Part shown: positions 53,473 to 63,294 of the stretch, piece by piece
How positions within the stretch are numbered: position 1 is the stretch's first letter
Layout: every line of letters starts with the position of its first letter
Source of the DNA: Flavobacterium chilense
Lineage (GTDB): Bacteria > Bacteroidota > Bacteroidia > Flavobacteriales > Flavobacteriaceae
Assembly: GCF_001602525.1 (NCBI RefSeq)
Contig: NZ_LSYT01000001.1
Span: 620,001-684,000 of the forward strand
Length of the DNA stretch: 64,000 nt
Direction: 5' to 3'
Program-made: the position numbers and the translations under genes
Notes under the pieces: generated by a model
Told to the model about the DNA's origin: nothing
The model's database searches: none
The model's input: only the letters and a program-made list of their open reading frames with translations

Positions 53473-54657
53473 ATGAAAAGAATATTCATAACAGGATTTG
53501 CCTTACTGGCATTATTTCAGGTAAGAGCACAAAATGTTCCTACCGATTCCACAGCTTACAAAAGCAGAAAATTAAAATTGGAAGAGGTAAATCTGGTTTC
53601 CAGTTATTATAAACAAGACGGAAACAATTCTGCTGTTACAGGAGGAATTGGTTCTGAACATCTTACCGATATAGCCAATACCATAGATGTTAAACTGGTA
53701 AAATATGGCGAAACCGGAATTAAACATACTTTTGATATTGAAGCCGGTATTGACCACTATACCTCTGCCTCATCAGATATGATTGATTTGAGTGCCAATT
53801 CATCTGCATCTTCTTCAGACAATCGCTTCTACCCTTCTTTGACGTATCTGAGAGAAAATGAAGCGAAAGGAAGAACACTCGGAATTGGCGTTTCGTCATC
53901 TACCGAATTTGATTACCAGTCTTTTGGAGGAAACATTAGTTTTTCACAAAAAACAAAAGACAGAAATGGAGAATTTACGGCCAAATTCCAAACCTTTCTC
54001 GATCAATTGAAATTAATTGAACCCGTTGAACTTCGTCCTCCGGGTCAGGAAGGTTACGGAAGTGCGAACCGAAATACTTTTGCAGGAACCTTAAGCTATT
54101 CTCAGGTTGTAAACAAAAATCTTCAGGTAATGCTTGTAGGTGATGTTATCAGTCAAAACGGTTATTTAAGCCTTCCGTTTCACAGGGTTTATTTTGCAGA
54201 CGGATCAGTGCATCAGGAAAAAATGCCCGATACAAGACTCAAAATTCCACTGGGAATCAGAGCCAGTTATTTTTTCGGAGATAATGTAATTATTCGCGCC
54301 TATTACCGATATTATACTGATGATTGGAGTTTAAAAGCACATACCGCTGATCTTGAAATTCCTGTAAAATTAACGCAGGCATTTTCAGTGAGCCCGTTTT
54401 ACAGGTATTATACACAAACTGGCACGAAGTATTTTAAACCGTATGGAGAACATACGGCAGCCGATGAATACTACACCAGCAACTATGATTTGTCTAAGTT
54501 CGACAGCAGTTTCTTTGGAATGGGAATGAAATTTACTCCCCTTAATGGAATTTTTGGTCTTAAACACTGGAATACCTTAGAGATACGTTATGGACATTAT
54601 ACAAGGACTACTAATATGACATCTGATATTATAAGTATCAACATTAAATACAAATAG
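53473..54657 (+). CDS. DUF3570 outer-membrane beta-barrel protein
   Basis: 394 residues; signal peptide (ends VRAQ near 20), a long beta-strand region with many Tyr/Ser-rich strands, and the DUF3570-like FEDSLYGDYRFYTDDW-type segment (here IRAYYRYYTDDWSLKAHT near 275). Ends INIKYK, a barrel-like terminus. Last gene of the thioredoxin/ApbE/DUF4266/DUF3570 operon; a terminator follows. Confidence 0.88.
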   Translation: MKRIFITGFALLALFQVRAQNVPTDSTAYKSRKLKLEEVNLVSSYYKQDGNNSAVTGGIGSEHLTDIANTIDVKLVKYGETGIKHTFDIEAGIDHYTSASSDMIDLSANSSASSSDNRFYPSLTYLRENEAKGRTLGIGVSSSTEFDYQSFGGNISFSQKTKDRNGEFTAKFQTFLDQLKLIEPVELRPPGQEGYGSANRNTFAGTLSYSQVVNKNLQVMLVGDVISQNGYLSLPFHRVYFADGSVHQEKMPDTRLKIPLGIRASYFFGDNVIIRAYYRYYTDDWSLKAHTADLEIPVKLTQAFSVSPFYRYYTQTGTKYFKPYGEHTAADEYYTSNYDLSKFDSSFFGMGMKFTPLNGIFGLKHWNTLEIRYGHYTRTTNMTSDIISINIKYK

Positions 54658-54690
54658 TTAAAAACTTAATTCAAAATTACATTGATTAAA

Positions 54691-54723
54691 AAACCACCAA
54701 AGTCGTTTTGACGATGGTGGTTT
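54691..54723 (+). terminator. Terminator of the ApbE/DUF3570 operon
   Basis: AAACCACCA and TGGTGGTTT form a 9-bp stem with a nested GTC/GAC pairing in the loop, then TATAATTT. Confidence 0.7.
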
Positions 54724-54875
54724 ATAATTTTAGATAATCAGTGCTTTTTTGTTTAGAAATCATTTTATTCAGGAATTGAACAAACTTTCAAAAAGAACTG
54801 TGGTAATTTTGATCTATTAGGAAATTGGAAGGGATACTCTCATAAAAAAAAATAAAGTTAGAAATAAATTTACAT

Positions 54876-55043
54876 CAATCCCCAACAGGACGTCTAAACC
54901 AAATTCATAAAGCCACTCAAAGTCATGCCCTACCAGTAGTAAGCCAATCTCTTCAAATCTTCCATAAATTTTGTTGAAATTTGTCCCGTAGAGATCACTA
55001 CAGCCAAAAGGCGCCAATTGAAGACAATTGGCGCCTTTTTTTT
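54876..55043 (+). ncRNA. Repeat/sRNA candidate, copy 3
   Basis: Starts CAATCCCCAACAGGACGTCT; terminator AAGGCGCCAATT/AATTGGCGCCTT plus eight T, a G-C pair where copy 2 has G-T. TAAATTTA (54865-54872) lies 3 nt upstream. The distal pairing strand reads TGTCCCGT, leaving one mismatch. Located after the DUF3570 terminator; the stretch 55044-55410 that follows holds nothing I can name. Confidence 0.65.
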
Positions 55044-55410
55044 ATATCCTATAAAATAAGTTTGTTTGACTCGTTTGCTTTTATTTTCTTTTTTCAGTTC
55101 AAAATAAAATAACGAAGCAAACTGCACGAGAATACGTAATTATATAAAAAAATAAAACAAATTTAAAATTTACAGGTGCGATAACTTAATAGGATTTGAA
55201 CCAAGAATACAGCAGAAATTAAGTTTATATTATCCTACTTGTTTTAAAAATAGATAATGAAATTTTTTTGATGGATTGATAAGCTAGCTTTAAAATAGTT
55301 TTTTTTTAACAAATATAGATCCAAGTATATATTAACAAACTAAACTTTACTATTGCAAATCACCTAACTATCATTACTTTTACATACTAAATCTATAGGA
55401 TATAAGAAGT

Positions 55411-56724
55411 ATGATGATAACAACAGTAGTAAAAAAAAATCACTTATTCTTTTTTTTGCTTGTATTTATAATCAAAATAAATGCCCAACAAACAGATAGT
55501 CTGTCTCAGCAGTTCTCAATGAATATAGAAATTAGGCCAAGAGCAGAATACACTTCTAATTATATTCTTCCGCCCAACGATTCAATCGATCCTTATTTTT
55601 ACATTACACAGAGAAATAGAATTTCTATGCTATATGCAAGAGAAAAATGGCTTGTTAAATCTGATTTGCAGGAAATTCATCTTTGGGATCAAAACAATAA
55701 AGCTTCTAAAGTGGGAAGTATCAACTTTTATCAACTTTTTCTGGAAACTAAATTTAAATCAATAAATGTCCGTTTAGGGAGACAAAGTATTTTATTAGAT
55801 AATGGCAGATTGTTTTCTGATGCTCCGTGGGCACAGCAGGGAAGGGCTCACGAAGGGGTTCGAATAATGAAATCATCAAAATATTTTTCTAATGACTTCT
55901 TCTTTTTATTTACCCGAAAGTATGCTAATGAATTTGATCCTGCCTATTCTCCGGTGGCATCAAATAAATACAAATACATGTTAGCAAATAATTTTAGCTA
56001 TAATTCTTTTAAAGAATTTTCTTTTAATTCAATTAATGTTATTGATTTTTTAAAAAATACAACCTCAGACGAAATGTATACACGCGTCACTGCAGGTGGA
56101 AGGATTGAATTTAGAAAAAAGAATTGGTATTACACACTTAACTCTTATTTGCAATTTGGAAATAATCTTAAAGGTCAAAAAGTACTAGCCTATTATCTTC
56201 AGCCCGAAATTCGATTAACTCTTCGAAAATTAATCTGGCGATTGGGCGCTGAAATAATTAGTGGAAGCAGTTCTTCATTATCTAAAAACGAGTCGGGTGA
56301 TTTTGATGTCTTATACGGCGTAACCTGGAAGTTTAATGGAAACATGAATGTTTTTACACGTTTCCCTACTGATGTTGGCGGAAAAGGTTTAATAAATCCT
56401 TATTTATTTACTACGATACCAATAAATACTAAACTATCACTGCGATCTGATTTTCATCTTTTTTATACCCAATACCCCTTGCTGAATAATTTAGGTAATG
56501 AAAAATCAAAATTCCTTGGATTTGAAAATGATGTTTCGCTAAAATATATACCTGTCAAAGAGTTAGAAATAAATTACGCCTTTTCATTTTACAAATCAAC
56601 AGGCTCAATGAAATATCTTCCAAAGATACAAGATGAAAATAAGTTGGCGCTGTGGAGTTATCTAATGATATCTTATTCTTTTAATTCAGTAAATATGAAA
56701 CGCTATAAAAATAGCAGCAGGTAA
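55411..56724 (+). CDS. Alginate-export-like outer-membrane porin
   Basis: 437 residues, signal peptide (ends INAQ near 25), then a barrel with IEIRPRAEYTSNY, LGRQSILLDNGRLF and SDAPWAQQGRAHEGVRI, the pattern of alginate_exp-type porins. The substrate is unknown. Codon use is very AT-rich compared with the 7-16 kb genes. Monocistronic. Confidence 0.8.
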   Translation: MMITTVVKKNHLFFFLLVFIIKINAQQTDSLSQQFSMNIEIRPRAEYTSNYILPPNDSIDPYFYITQRNRISMLYAREKWLVKSDLQEIHLWDQNNKASKVGSINFYQLFLETKFKSINVRLGRQSILLDNGRLFSDAPWAQQGRAHEGVRIMKSSKYFSNDFFFLFTRKYANEFDPAYSPVASNKYKYMLANNFSYNSFKEFSFNSINVIDFLKNTTSDEMYTRVTAGGRIEFRKKNWYYTLNSYLQFGNNLKGQKVLAYYLQPEIRLTLRKLIWRLGAEIISGSSSSLSKNESGDFDVLYGVTWKFNGNMNVFTRFPTDVGGKGLINPYLFTTIPINTKLSLRSDFHLFYTQYPLLNNLGNEKSKFLGFENDVSLKYIPVKELEINYAFSFYKSTGSMKYLPKIQDENKLALWSYLMISYSFNSVNMKRYKNSSR

Positions 56725-56873
56725 TTCAAACTTTTTCAACATTTTACTCTAAAGTTTTGTGGTAAAAACGTGGCAGAAGATGTTTGAATTTGCCTTTAAA
56801 TATGCTACAAAAGTTAATGCAGTTTGTATTACTTCAAATAAATTATTCAATAACTTTTTCAATCAATCCCCAA

Positions 56874-57027
56874 CAGGACATCCAAACCAAAATACTAAAG
56901 ACATCAAAAGACAGCCACTACCAGTAGTAAGCCAATCTCTTTAAATCCTCCAAAAATTTTATAGTAATTTGTCCTCTTGGGGTCACAAAATTAAAATCCC
57001 ATTTCCTAACGAAATGGGATTTTTTTT
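56874..57027 (+). ncRNA. Repeat/sRNA candidate, copy 4 (different terminator)
   Basis: Starts CAATCCCCAACAGGACATCC. CCCCAACAGGACA (56878-56890) pairs with TGTCCTCTTGGGG (56970-56982) over 12 of 13 positions. The terminator is AATCCCATTTC/GAAATGGGATT with T-run, unrelated in sequence to the other copies but at the same place. TAACTTTT (56861-56868) lies 5 nt upstream. Confidence 0.65.
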
Positions 57028-57096
57028 ATTTTAAAACACAGGTTTTAATTCAAAAAATGGCTTTATCTTTAAGCCTTTAGAAAATTGATATTCGTT

Positions 57097-57504
57097 ATGG
57101 AACAGAAAATACATCAGGGAAGAAACGTAAAACGTTTTAGAGAAATGCTTAACATAAAGCAGGAAGCATTAGCTTATGATCTGGGCGAAGACTGGAACCA
57201 GAAGAAAATTTCTATGCTGGAGCAGAAAGATGTAATTGAAGAAAATCTGCTGAAACAAATTTCGGCTGTATTAAAAATTCCTGTTGAAGCTTTTCAGAAT
57301 TTTGATGAAGAGCAAGCGATAAATATTATTTCTAATACTTTTGATAATGGAGCTTTTTTAAACACTGGTCATAATGCAACATTTAATGTTAATCCGATCG
57401 AAAAATTGATCCAACTTCACGAAGAAAAAATTGCGTTATATGAGCATATGTTGAAAGAGAAAGATGAGATGATGGTGAGACTTGAGAAATTGATTAATAA
57501 ATAG
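57097..57504 (+). CDS. XRE-family transcriptional regulator
   Basis: 135 residues from ATG 57097; a TTG at 57085 in frame is less likely. An HTH_3 domain (about 8-68: VKRFREMLNIKQEALAYDLG, KKISMLEQK) is followed by a linker and a C-terminal coiled coil (EEKIALYEHMLKEKDEMMVRLEKL) for dimerisation. Its targets are unknown; it ends at a terminator and does not overlap the neighbouring genes. Confidence 0.88.
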   Translation: MEQKIHQGRNVKRFREMLNIKQEALAYDLGEDWNQKKISMLEQKDVIEENLLKQISAVLKIPVEAFQNFDEEQAINIISNTFDNGAFLNTGHNATFNVNPIEKLIQLHEEKIALYEHMLKEKDEMMVRLEKLINK

Positions 57505-57528
57505 TTATTTATAAAGATATAATAATTT

Positions 57529-57555
57529 AAAAAGAGACTTTATAGTCTCTTTTTT
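57529..57555 (+). terminator. Terminator of the XRE gene
   Basis: AAAAGAGACT-ttat-AGTCTCTTTT, a 10-bp stem followed by T. Confidence 0.8.
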
Positions 57556-57603
57556 GTTGAGAGTTTTTCTATATTATTTTAGCTGTAAAATAAAAGTAAT
57601 CAG

Positions 57604-57798
57604 ATGCGCCAAACTTATTTTATTTCTTTCCTATTCTTTTTAATTGTAAACACTTTTTATTCACAAAGTAATGATTTATCCGTTTCAGACTTCAAAGGAA
57701 AGGTAAAAACCGTAATCACTTACTTAAATAATGAAAGAGAAAAAAGCATTTCTTATAATGAAGATGGAAATGTAATAGATTATGTTGGCAGTCTTTAA
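57604..57798 (+). pseudogene. Truncated secreted protein fragment (64 aa)
   Basis: Signal peptide (ends FYSQ near 21), then DLSVSDFKGKVKTVITYLNN and YNEDGNVIDYVGSL, typical of longer secreted proteins with YD-like repeats; here it stops early. The frame beyond the stop (YSKSHTFYKK) stays plausible for a few codons and then meets the converging CHAT gene, so the 3' part has probably been replaced. Confidence 0.45.
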
Positions 57799-57834
57799 TA
57801 TTCAAAATCACATACTTTTTATAAAAAAATCTTA

Positions 57835-59757
57835 CTAACTTATTTCGTGGGCGGTATTACCCGATGATCCTAATTTTAAATCACCTCTATACTTTACTTC
57901 GCTTTCCTTAATAAACGCAATAGTTTCTTCTCTAAAATTCGTTGAAATCTCATTTGAACCCCATTCAATAAGAGCTTCTATACTTTTTTTTGTAGAACTC
58001 TTTTTCACTTCTGACAATTTATCTTGCCAATGTCCTAATGATTCGAGCATCTCTAGAGTAACGCTTTTTTTACTTTCATTTATAGAACTTGCAGGTTGTA
58101 AAGTACTAAAAGGCAATCCCCATACAATATAAATATTTTCATCTCTTTTCCCTAGAGTAGTTAACAGTGCACTTTGTAACGCCACTGATATATTTTCACC
58201 CAATAAATTGTTATAAAATAGTTCTGCTGTTTGTTTAGCAACATTATTATCAATGTCCCACAGTGTTCCAATATAACATCGGACGCCAACTGATAAAAAG
58301 GAATCAGCAAAATCAGACCATGACCAACAGGTATTATTAAAAATAATAGGACAATGTGATATCGACATTACATTAAACATAGCCTGATAAATAGAATCCG
58401 AACATTTTATAGCACATGAATCGTGTATTACTTCCTTATAAGTTCTATTTTTAGTAGTGCGTTCAGCCAACTCATTTATCATATCTGATATGATATAATG
58501 TGGGATCTTTTTTTTCTCAAACTCTTTACTTTTCCAAATAACACCATCAAATTTTCTCCAAATATTTTTTGAATGAACATCTACAGTTTTTAAACCTTTC
58601 TTAAAAGCAAAACCAATAACTTCTTCATATTCAATTACATGCTTCTCACCATTTCGATCTACAAATTCTTCAATAATTGAGTGACCATGGATTTCTCCTC
58701 CATGACTGCATATATGAAGCAAGTCAAATGGATATTGTTTTACATGGTAATCTATATTGTAAAGACTCGCATCATTACCAATTAATTCTTTGACATAAAA
58801 ATTTCCATTTTGCAGCATTTTGATAACATGGCCAGTTTCTTCATCCTTAAACTCTTGTGGGGAAAAAACTATAGCAGAATTTGCATTAGAGTTTGTTTCA
58901 AAATAAATGTTATTGAAAATAAAAAAATCTGGATTAAAATTTAAATGGACATGTGTAATGGGAATAACATTATTTAATATAAGGGAATACGGTCCGCCTT
59001 GTGTAAAAAAAGTAGCATATTGATAATTTTTAAAATCTATGTCTTGAATGTTATTATACAGTTCTGCACTTAAATCATTGAATGAATTATTATCCCCATC
59101 TTTCCAATTTTTAATTAAATTCTTAATATCTATATGATTAACTTTCAAGGGAGGGATTAATTCTACCTGCGAATTGACTGATAAAGCGTAATTTACAGCA
59201 ATAACTGTAGAAACTCTTTCTATAGTTTCAACAATAACAAGCCCATCTTTTTTAGGATTGATCTCTACAAATCTTGGTGAAGTATTATCAATTTTAAGAA
59301 TTAAGTTATTTGATACAGCATAAGGGAGCGCTTTCAATAAATCATCTTCTCTGCAACTCAAAAAATTGTTTTTATCAACTATTGAACTTAAAAATATCTC
59401 AGCTTCATAAACATTATTGATTTCGATCACATTATAGTCATCCAAAAATGTTAAATAAGACTTTTGATCACTATTTATATTTCCTAAAATTAAATATTTA
59501 CAGCCGCCTGCTCTTTTTATTGCATTATGAACCTTGATATTAAACACATACGACCTCCTTCTGGTAATTGAATGTTCATCAACTTTCTCTTCATTATATT
59601 CTTCATTTTCAATTGTAGTAAATGGGAATTCAAACATTGGAAGATATGTATTTTTTCTGGTAATATAGCTTAATATTACTACAGCTAAATGACCACTCTC
59701 ACCATCTACTATAAAAGAAAAATCAGTATTGAAATCAGGAACTTTAATATTTAGCAT
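57835..59757 (-). CDS. CHAT-type (caspase-like) peptidase candidate
   Basis: 640 residues from ATG 59757 (MLNIKVPDFNTDF); an ATG at 59784 adds nine hydrophobic residues. Numbered from 59784, the C-terminal half shows a caspase-like dyad, His361 in LLHICSHGGEIHGH and Cys486 in IIFNNTCWSWSDF. CHAT-like segments follow: ADSFLSVGVRCYIGTLWDIDNNVAKQTAELFYNNLL and SVALQSALL. The N-terminal half (1-330) is not recognised. CHAT proteases act in bacterial defence (with gasdermins or CRISPR) or in stress signalling. No gasdermin or CRISPR gene is adjacent, so its partner is unknown. The gene is very AT-rich. Confidence 0.75.
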   Translation of the reverse strand: MLNIKVPDFNTDFSFIVDGESGHLAVVILSYITRKNTYLPMFEFPFTTIENEEYNEEKVDEHSITRRRSYVFNIKVHNAIKRAGGCKYLILGNINSDQKSYLTFLDDYNVIEINNVYEAEIFLSSIVDKNNFLSCREDDLLKALPYAVSNNLILKIDNTSPRFVEINPKKDGLVIVETIERVSTVIAVNYALSVNSQVELIPPLKVNHIDIKNLIKNWKDGDNNSFNDLSAELYNNIQDIDFKNYQYATFFTQGGPYSLILNNVIPITHVHLNFNPDFFIFNNIYFETNSNANSAIVFSPQEFKDEETGHVIKMLQNGNFYVKELIGNDASLYNIDYHVKQYPFDLLHICSHGGEIHGHSIIEEFVDRNGEKHVIEYEEVIGFAFKKGLKTVDVHSKNIWRKFDGVIWKSKEFEKKKIPHYIISDMINELAERTTKNRTYKEVIHDSCAIKCSDSIYQAMFNVMSISHCPIIFNNTCWSWSDFADSFLSVGVRCYIGTLWDIDNNVAKQTAELFYNNLLGENISVALQSALLTTLGKRDENIYIVWGLPFSTLQPASSINESKKSVTLEMLESLGHWQDKLSEVKKSSTKKSIEALIEWGSNEISTNFREETIAFIKESEVKYRGDLKLGSSGNTAHEIS

Positions 59758-59784
59758 AAAAAAAATATAGTTTAGCAATAACAA

Positions 59785-60491
59785 AAATAATTTACTTTTC
59801 TTTAAGAACCTGATACTAAAAGCAAAGAAAATTATTATTTTGTGAATCTACTATTATAAAGACAAAATCTTAAAAAAACAAACTTAGCTATTTACTTAAA
59901 TTAGTTATCAACCCCGACCGCTCGGATTTATAATCCGTGCACGCAAAGTATATCTTAACCATTAAAAAAAAATATAATTTTTATTAATACAGGAACGGGC
60001 ACGGAAAGAATTTTCGCACTATCGTTGCGCATATCTGAGCAATCGAGGTCTCATCCAATCTCCACCTCCACTTTGACCTTTCTCTTCTTCATCTCTGATT
60101 CAATGAAAGTGTAAATTTATGAACCCATAATTGTTACTATAAATAATTAATCATGACAATAAAAGTAAAGTATTTTTAATATTGTAGTATTTTTATTTAC
60201 TTTTGAATCGTATCAACATTTAACTATTACAGCAATAATTACCAATTAAAACTATTAAAATTCACACTACTAACTACCAAAACCTCACAAAAAAATCATG
60301 AATTTCATAAAATCAATTCGCTATACTTCAGCAAATCGGTATCAAAAGGTACTATTTCAATTTCTATTTTAGAATCCACAATCTTGCTTACTTAAAAAAC
60401 AAATTACAAAACCAGTGCATTTTATTTCTATTTTTCAAAAAATAGAATAGAATAATAATGCCTTTTTTTCAAAAAAAAACACAACCAATTA
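59785..60491. other. Intergenic region with a GC-richer repeat-like island
   Basis: About 700 bp of mainly AT-rich DNA. Around 59913-60055 lies a GC-richer island with the short inverted repeat CGGATTTATAATCCG and a segment CGCACTATCGTTGCGCATAT. It may be a remnant of a mobile or repeat element, but I see no transposase and cannot name it. The rest is the promoter region of the barrel gene at 60492. Confidence 0.3.
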
Positions 60492-63290
60492 ATGAGACAA
60501 ACAATTCTATTATTATGTTGCTTTCTTTTTTTATCAAATATTTTACAGGCACAAAAATCAGGTACAGTTAAAGGATATGTAACAGATACCATAAACAAAT
60601 CTACTTTAACCAAAGCATCAGTCTCTTTGTTAAGAGCAAAAGATTCTGTTTTAGTAAAATTTACACGAGCTAAAGAAAATGGTTCTTTTGAGTTGAATAA
60701 TATTAAAGCCGGTAAATTTATTTTACTGGTTTCTTATCCTAAATATGCAGATTTTGTAGATCAATTTGCTATTGATTCCACAAAATTGATCAAAGATTAT
60801 GGCAAAATTAATTTGGAAGATAAAGGGAAAATACTATCCGAAATAATTATAAAAGGCAATAGAGCCGCCATGAAAATCAAAGGAGATACGTTAGAATTTG
60901 ATCCAAAAGCATTTAAAATAGAACCTAATGCAAAGGTGGAAGATCTGATAAAACAATTCCCTGGAATACAAATTGACAAGGATGGAAAAATAACCGCTCA
61001 AGGCGAAACTGTAACCAAAGTTTTGGTTGATGGTGAAGAATTTTTTGGTGATGATCCTACTTTAGTTACAAAAAATCTACGTGCGGACATGGTTGATAAA
61101 GTACAATTGTACGACAAAAAAAGTGATCAGGCTGCTTTTACAGGGATTGATGATGGTCAGAAAACCAAAACGCTGAATGTTAAACTTAAAGAAGACAAAA
61201 AAAATGGTCATTTCGGGAAAGTAGAACTCGGAGGAGGAACTGATAATTTTTACAAAGGTCAGGCTATGTTTAATAAGTTTTGGGATAAGAAAAAATTAGC
61301 AGCTTATGGCATTTTAGGCAACACAGGACAAGTAGGATTAGGATGGGGAGATAAAGATAGATACGGCCCAAGCAGCTATCAGGTAAATGATGACGGCGGT
61401 ATTAATATTTCAAACAATGGAAATGATGAATTTGACAGTTGGGATGGACAATTTAATGGTGAAGGAATTCCGGTAGTTCAAACTGGAGGAATACATTTTG
61501 ACAATAAATGGAACAACGATAAAGAATCTATCAATGCAAATTACAAAATTGGCGATATCAAACTTTCAGGAAATCGCAATGATATTAACCAGCAAAATTT
61601 AAGTTCCAGCAGCATTTATAATACTTCAGACAAGAGTTTTGAAAAAAACATGACTAAAAATAAACTTGATCTGGCTTATGAAATTAAAATTGATACTACT
61701 TTAACGTTAAAATTAAATATAGACGGATTGTTTAAAAAGAGTAATTCAAGTGAATCAGAAATGCGAAAAGGTACTGACGAACAAGGTAACCAATTGAATA
61801 ATTTGAAACAGACAAATACAAACGATGTTGATGATAAAACGTTTAATATAAATACTTTATTAACCAAAAGATTTAAAAAAAAGGGGCGAACATTATCTCT
61901 TAATTTAAACCAATCAAGTTCAAATAGCAAAAGTGATGGTTATTTAAATTCTCGAGCTGAATTTTTTACACCATCCGTAATTAGTCCGGATAGTACTAAA
62001 GTAGTCGATCAAAATAAAGTTAATAATATTACCAATACAGCTTTTAAATCAAATTTAATCTATACAGAACCGTTGTCTAAAAGTTTATCTTTAATTCTTA
62101 ATTACGGATTCAATATAAGTAACGGAAAATCTGATCGTAAATCTTTTAATCAATCTCCGGATGGGAATTATAATGTTCTCGATTCAGTCTTTAGTAATAA
62201 TTATGAACTAGACCAAACAATAAACCAACTTGGAGCTATTTTTAATTATAAAAAAAACAAAACTGTTTTTTCTTTTGGTTCTAAATTTAGCGGCGTCAAC
62301 TTTAAACAGTACAATGTTTATACAGATGAAAATTTTACGCGAAAATTTGTCAACTACATGCCTCAGATAAACTATCAATACAATTTTAAACAAAGAGAAG
62401 CGCTGCGTTTGTCATATAACGGAAACACCGATCAGCCAACTTTAGAACAAATACAACCGATACGAAACAATCAAAACCAATTGAATACGATTTTGGGTAA
62501 TCCGGATTTAGATCCTTCTTTTAGAAATAATTTCAGAGGAAGTTATTATTCGTATAAAGTACTTAGCAATCAATATTTTTCGGTTAATGCAACGTACAAT
62601 TTTACGGTAAATCCAATAATAAGTAATGTGGTTACAAATGACAGAGGAGAAAGTATTTCTCAATTTGTAAACCTAAAAGACAAAGCTGCAACAGGTTATT
62701 TTTTGAATACTAATTTTGGGAAAACAATGAAAGCTATAGACATGAACGCAGGAATTGGTTTAAGTGCTAACAAAAATGTAAACTATAATTACATCAATAC
62801 AAAACTGAATCAAACTAAAAATTCAAGTTATTCCTTTAATCTAAACTTATCAAAGTATAAAGAAAAAAAATACAATTTTAATGCTAGCTTCGGACCTACT
62901 TACAACGTTGCTAATGCAAGCATCAACGAAAATAGTGATAGCGATGGCTGGGGTTTTAATGGAAATTTCTGGAGCAGTGTAGAATTACCTTTCAAACTAG
63001 AAATTAGTACCGATGGTAATTATCAATATAATGGAAAAACGCAGGTGATTCAGGAATCTTTTGAACGTTTTATCTGGAATGCATCTGTCACCAAGAAATT
63101 TTTAAAAGGAGATAATTTAAGAGTTTCTATAACGGGAAGAGATCTTTTGAACCAAAATGTAGGATTTAATCGTTCTGCATTCAATGGAAATATTAACCAA
63201 AGTACCTATACAACTATCAAAAGATATTTTATGTTCTCTGTAAGCTGGGATTTTAGCAAAATGGGCGGAGGAGAAATTAAACGAAACTAA
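60492..63290 (+). CDS. TonB-dependent receptor-like outer-membrane protein
   Basis: 932 residues: signal peptide (ends LQAQ near 21), a carboxypeptidase-regulatory beta-sandwich (about 25-105, GTVKGYVTDTINKSTL), a plug-like domain (about 110-220, VEDLIKQFPGIQIDKDGKI, VLVDGEEFFGDDP), then a long barrel (OMP_b-brl_3 type). The family is TonB-receptor-like without a classical TonB box. It is followed 4 bp later by the GLPGLI gene, a common pairing. Confidence 0.9.
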   Translation: MRQTILLLCCFLFLSNILQAQKSGTVKGYVTDTINKSTLTKASVSLLRAKDSVLVKFTRAKENGSFELNNIKAGKFILLVSYPKYADFVDQFAIDSTKLIKDYGKINLEDKGKILSEIIIKGNRAAMKIKGDTLEFDPKAFKIEPNAKVEDLIKQFPGIQIDKDGKITAQGETVTKVLVDGEEFFGDDPTLVTKNLRADMVDKVQLYDKKSDQAAFTGIDDGQKTKTLNVKLKEDKKNGHFGKVELGGGTDNFYKGQAMFNKFWDKKKLAAYGILGNTGQVGLGWGDKDRYGPSSYQVNDDGGINISNNGNDEFDSWDGQFNGEGIPVVQTGGIHFDNKWNNDKESINANYKIGDIKLSGNRNDINQQNLSSSSIYNTSDKSFEKNMTKNKLDLAYEIKIDTTLTLKLNIDGLFKKSNSSESEMRKGTDEQGNQLNNLKQTNTNDVDDKTFNINTLLTKRFKKKGRTLSLNLNQSSSNSKSDGYLNSRAEFFTPSVISPDSTKVVDQNKVNNITNTAFKSNLIYTEPLSKSLSLILNYGFNISNGKSDRKSFNQSPDGNYNVLDSVFSNNYELDQTINQLGAIFNYKKNKTVFSFGSKFSGVNFKQYNVYTDENFTRKFVNYMPQINYQYNFKQREALRLSYNGNTDQPTLEQIQPIRNNQNQLNTILGNPDLDPSFRNNFRGSYYSYKVLSNQYFSVNATYNFTVNPIISNVVTNDRGESISQFVNLKDKAATGYFLNTNFGKTMKAIDMNAGIGLSANKNVNYNYINTKLNQTKNSSYSFNLNLSKYKEKKYNFNASFGPTYNVANASINENSDSDGWGFNGNFWSSVELPFKLEISTDGNYQYNGKTQVIQESFERFIWNASVTKKFLKGDNLRVSITGRDLLNQNVGFNRSAFNGNINQSTYTTIKRYFMFSVSWDFSKMGGGEIKRN

Positions 63291-63294
63291 AACC

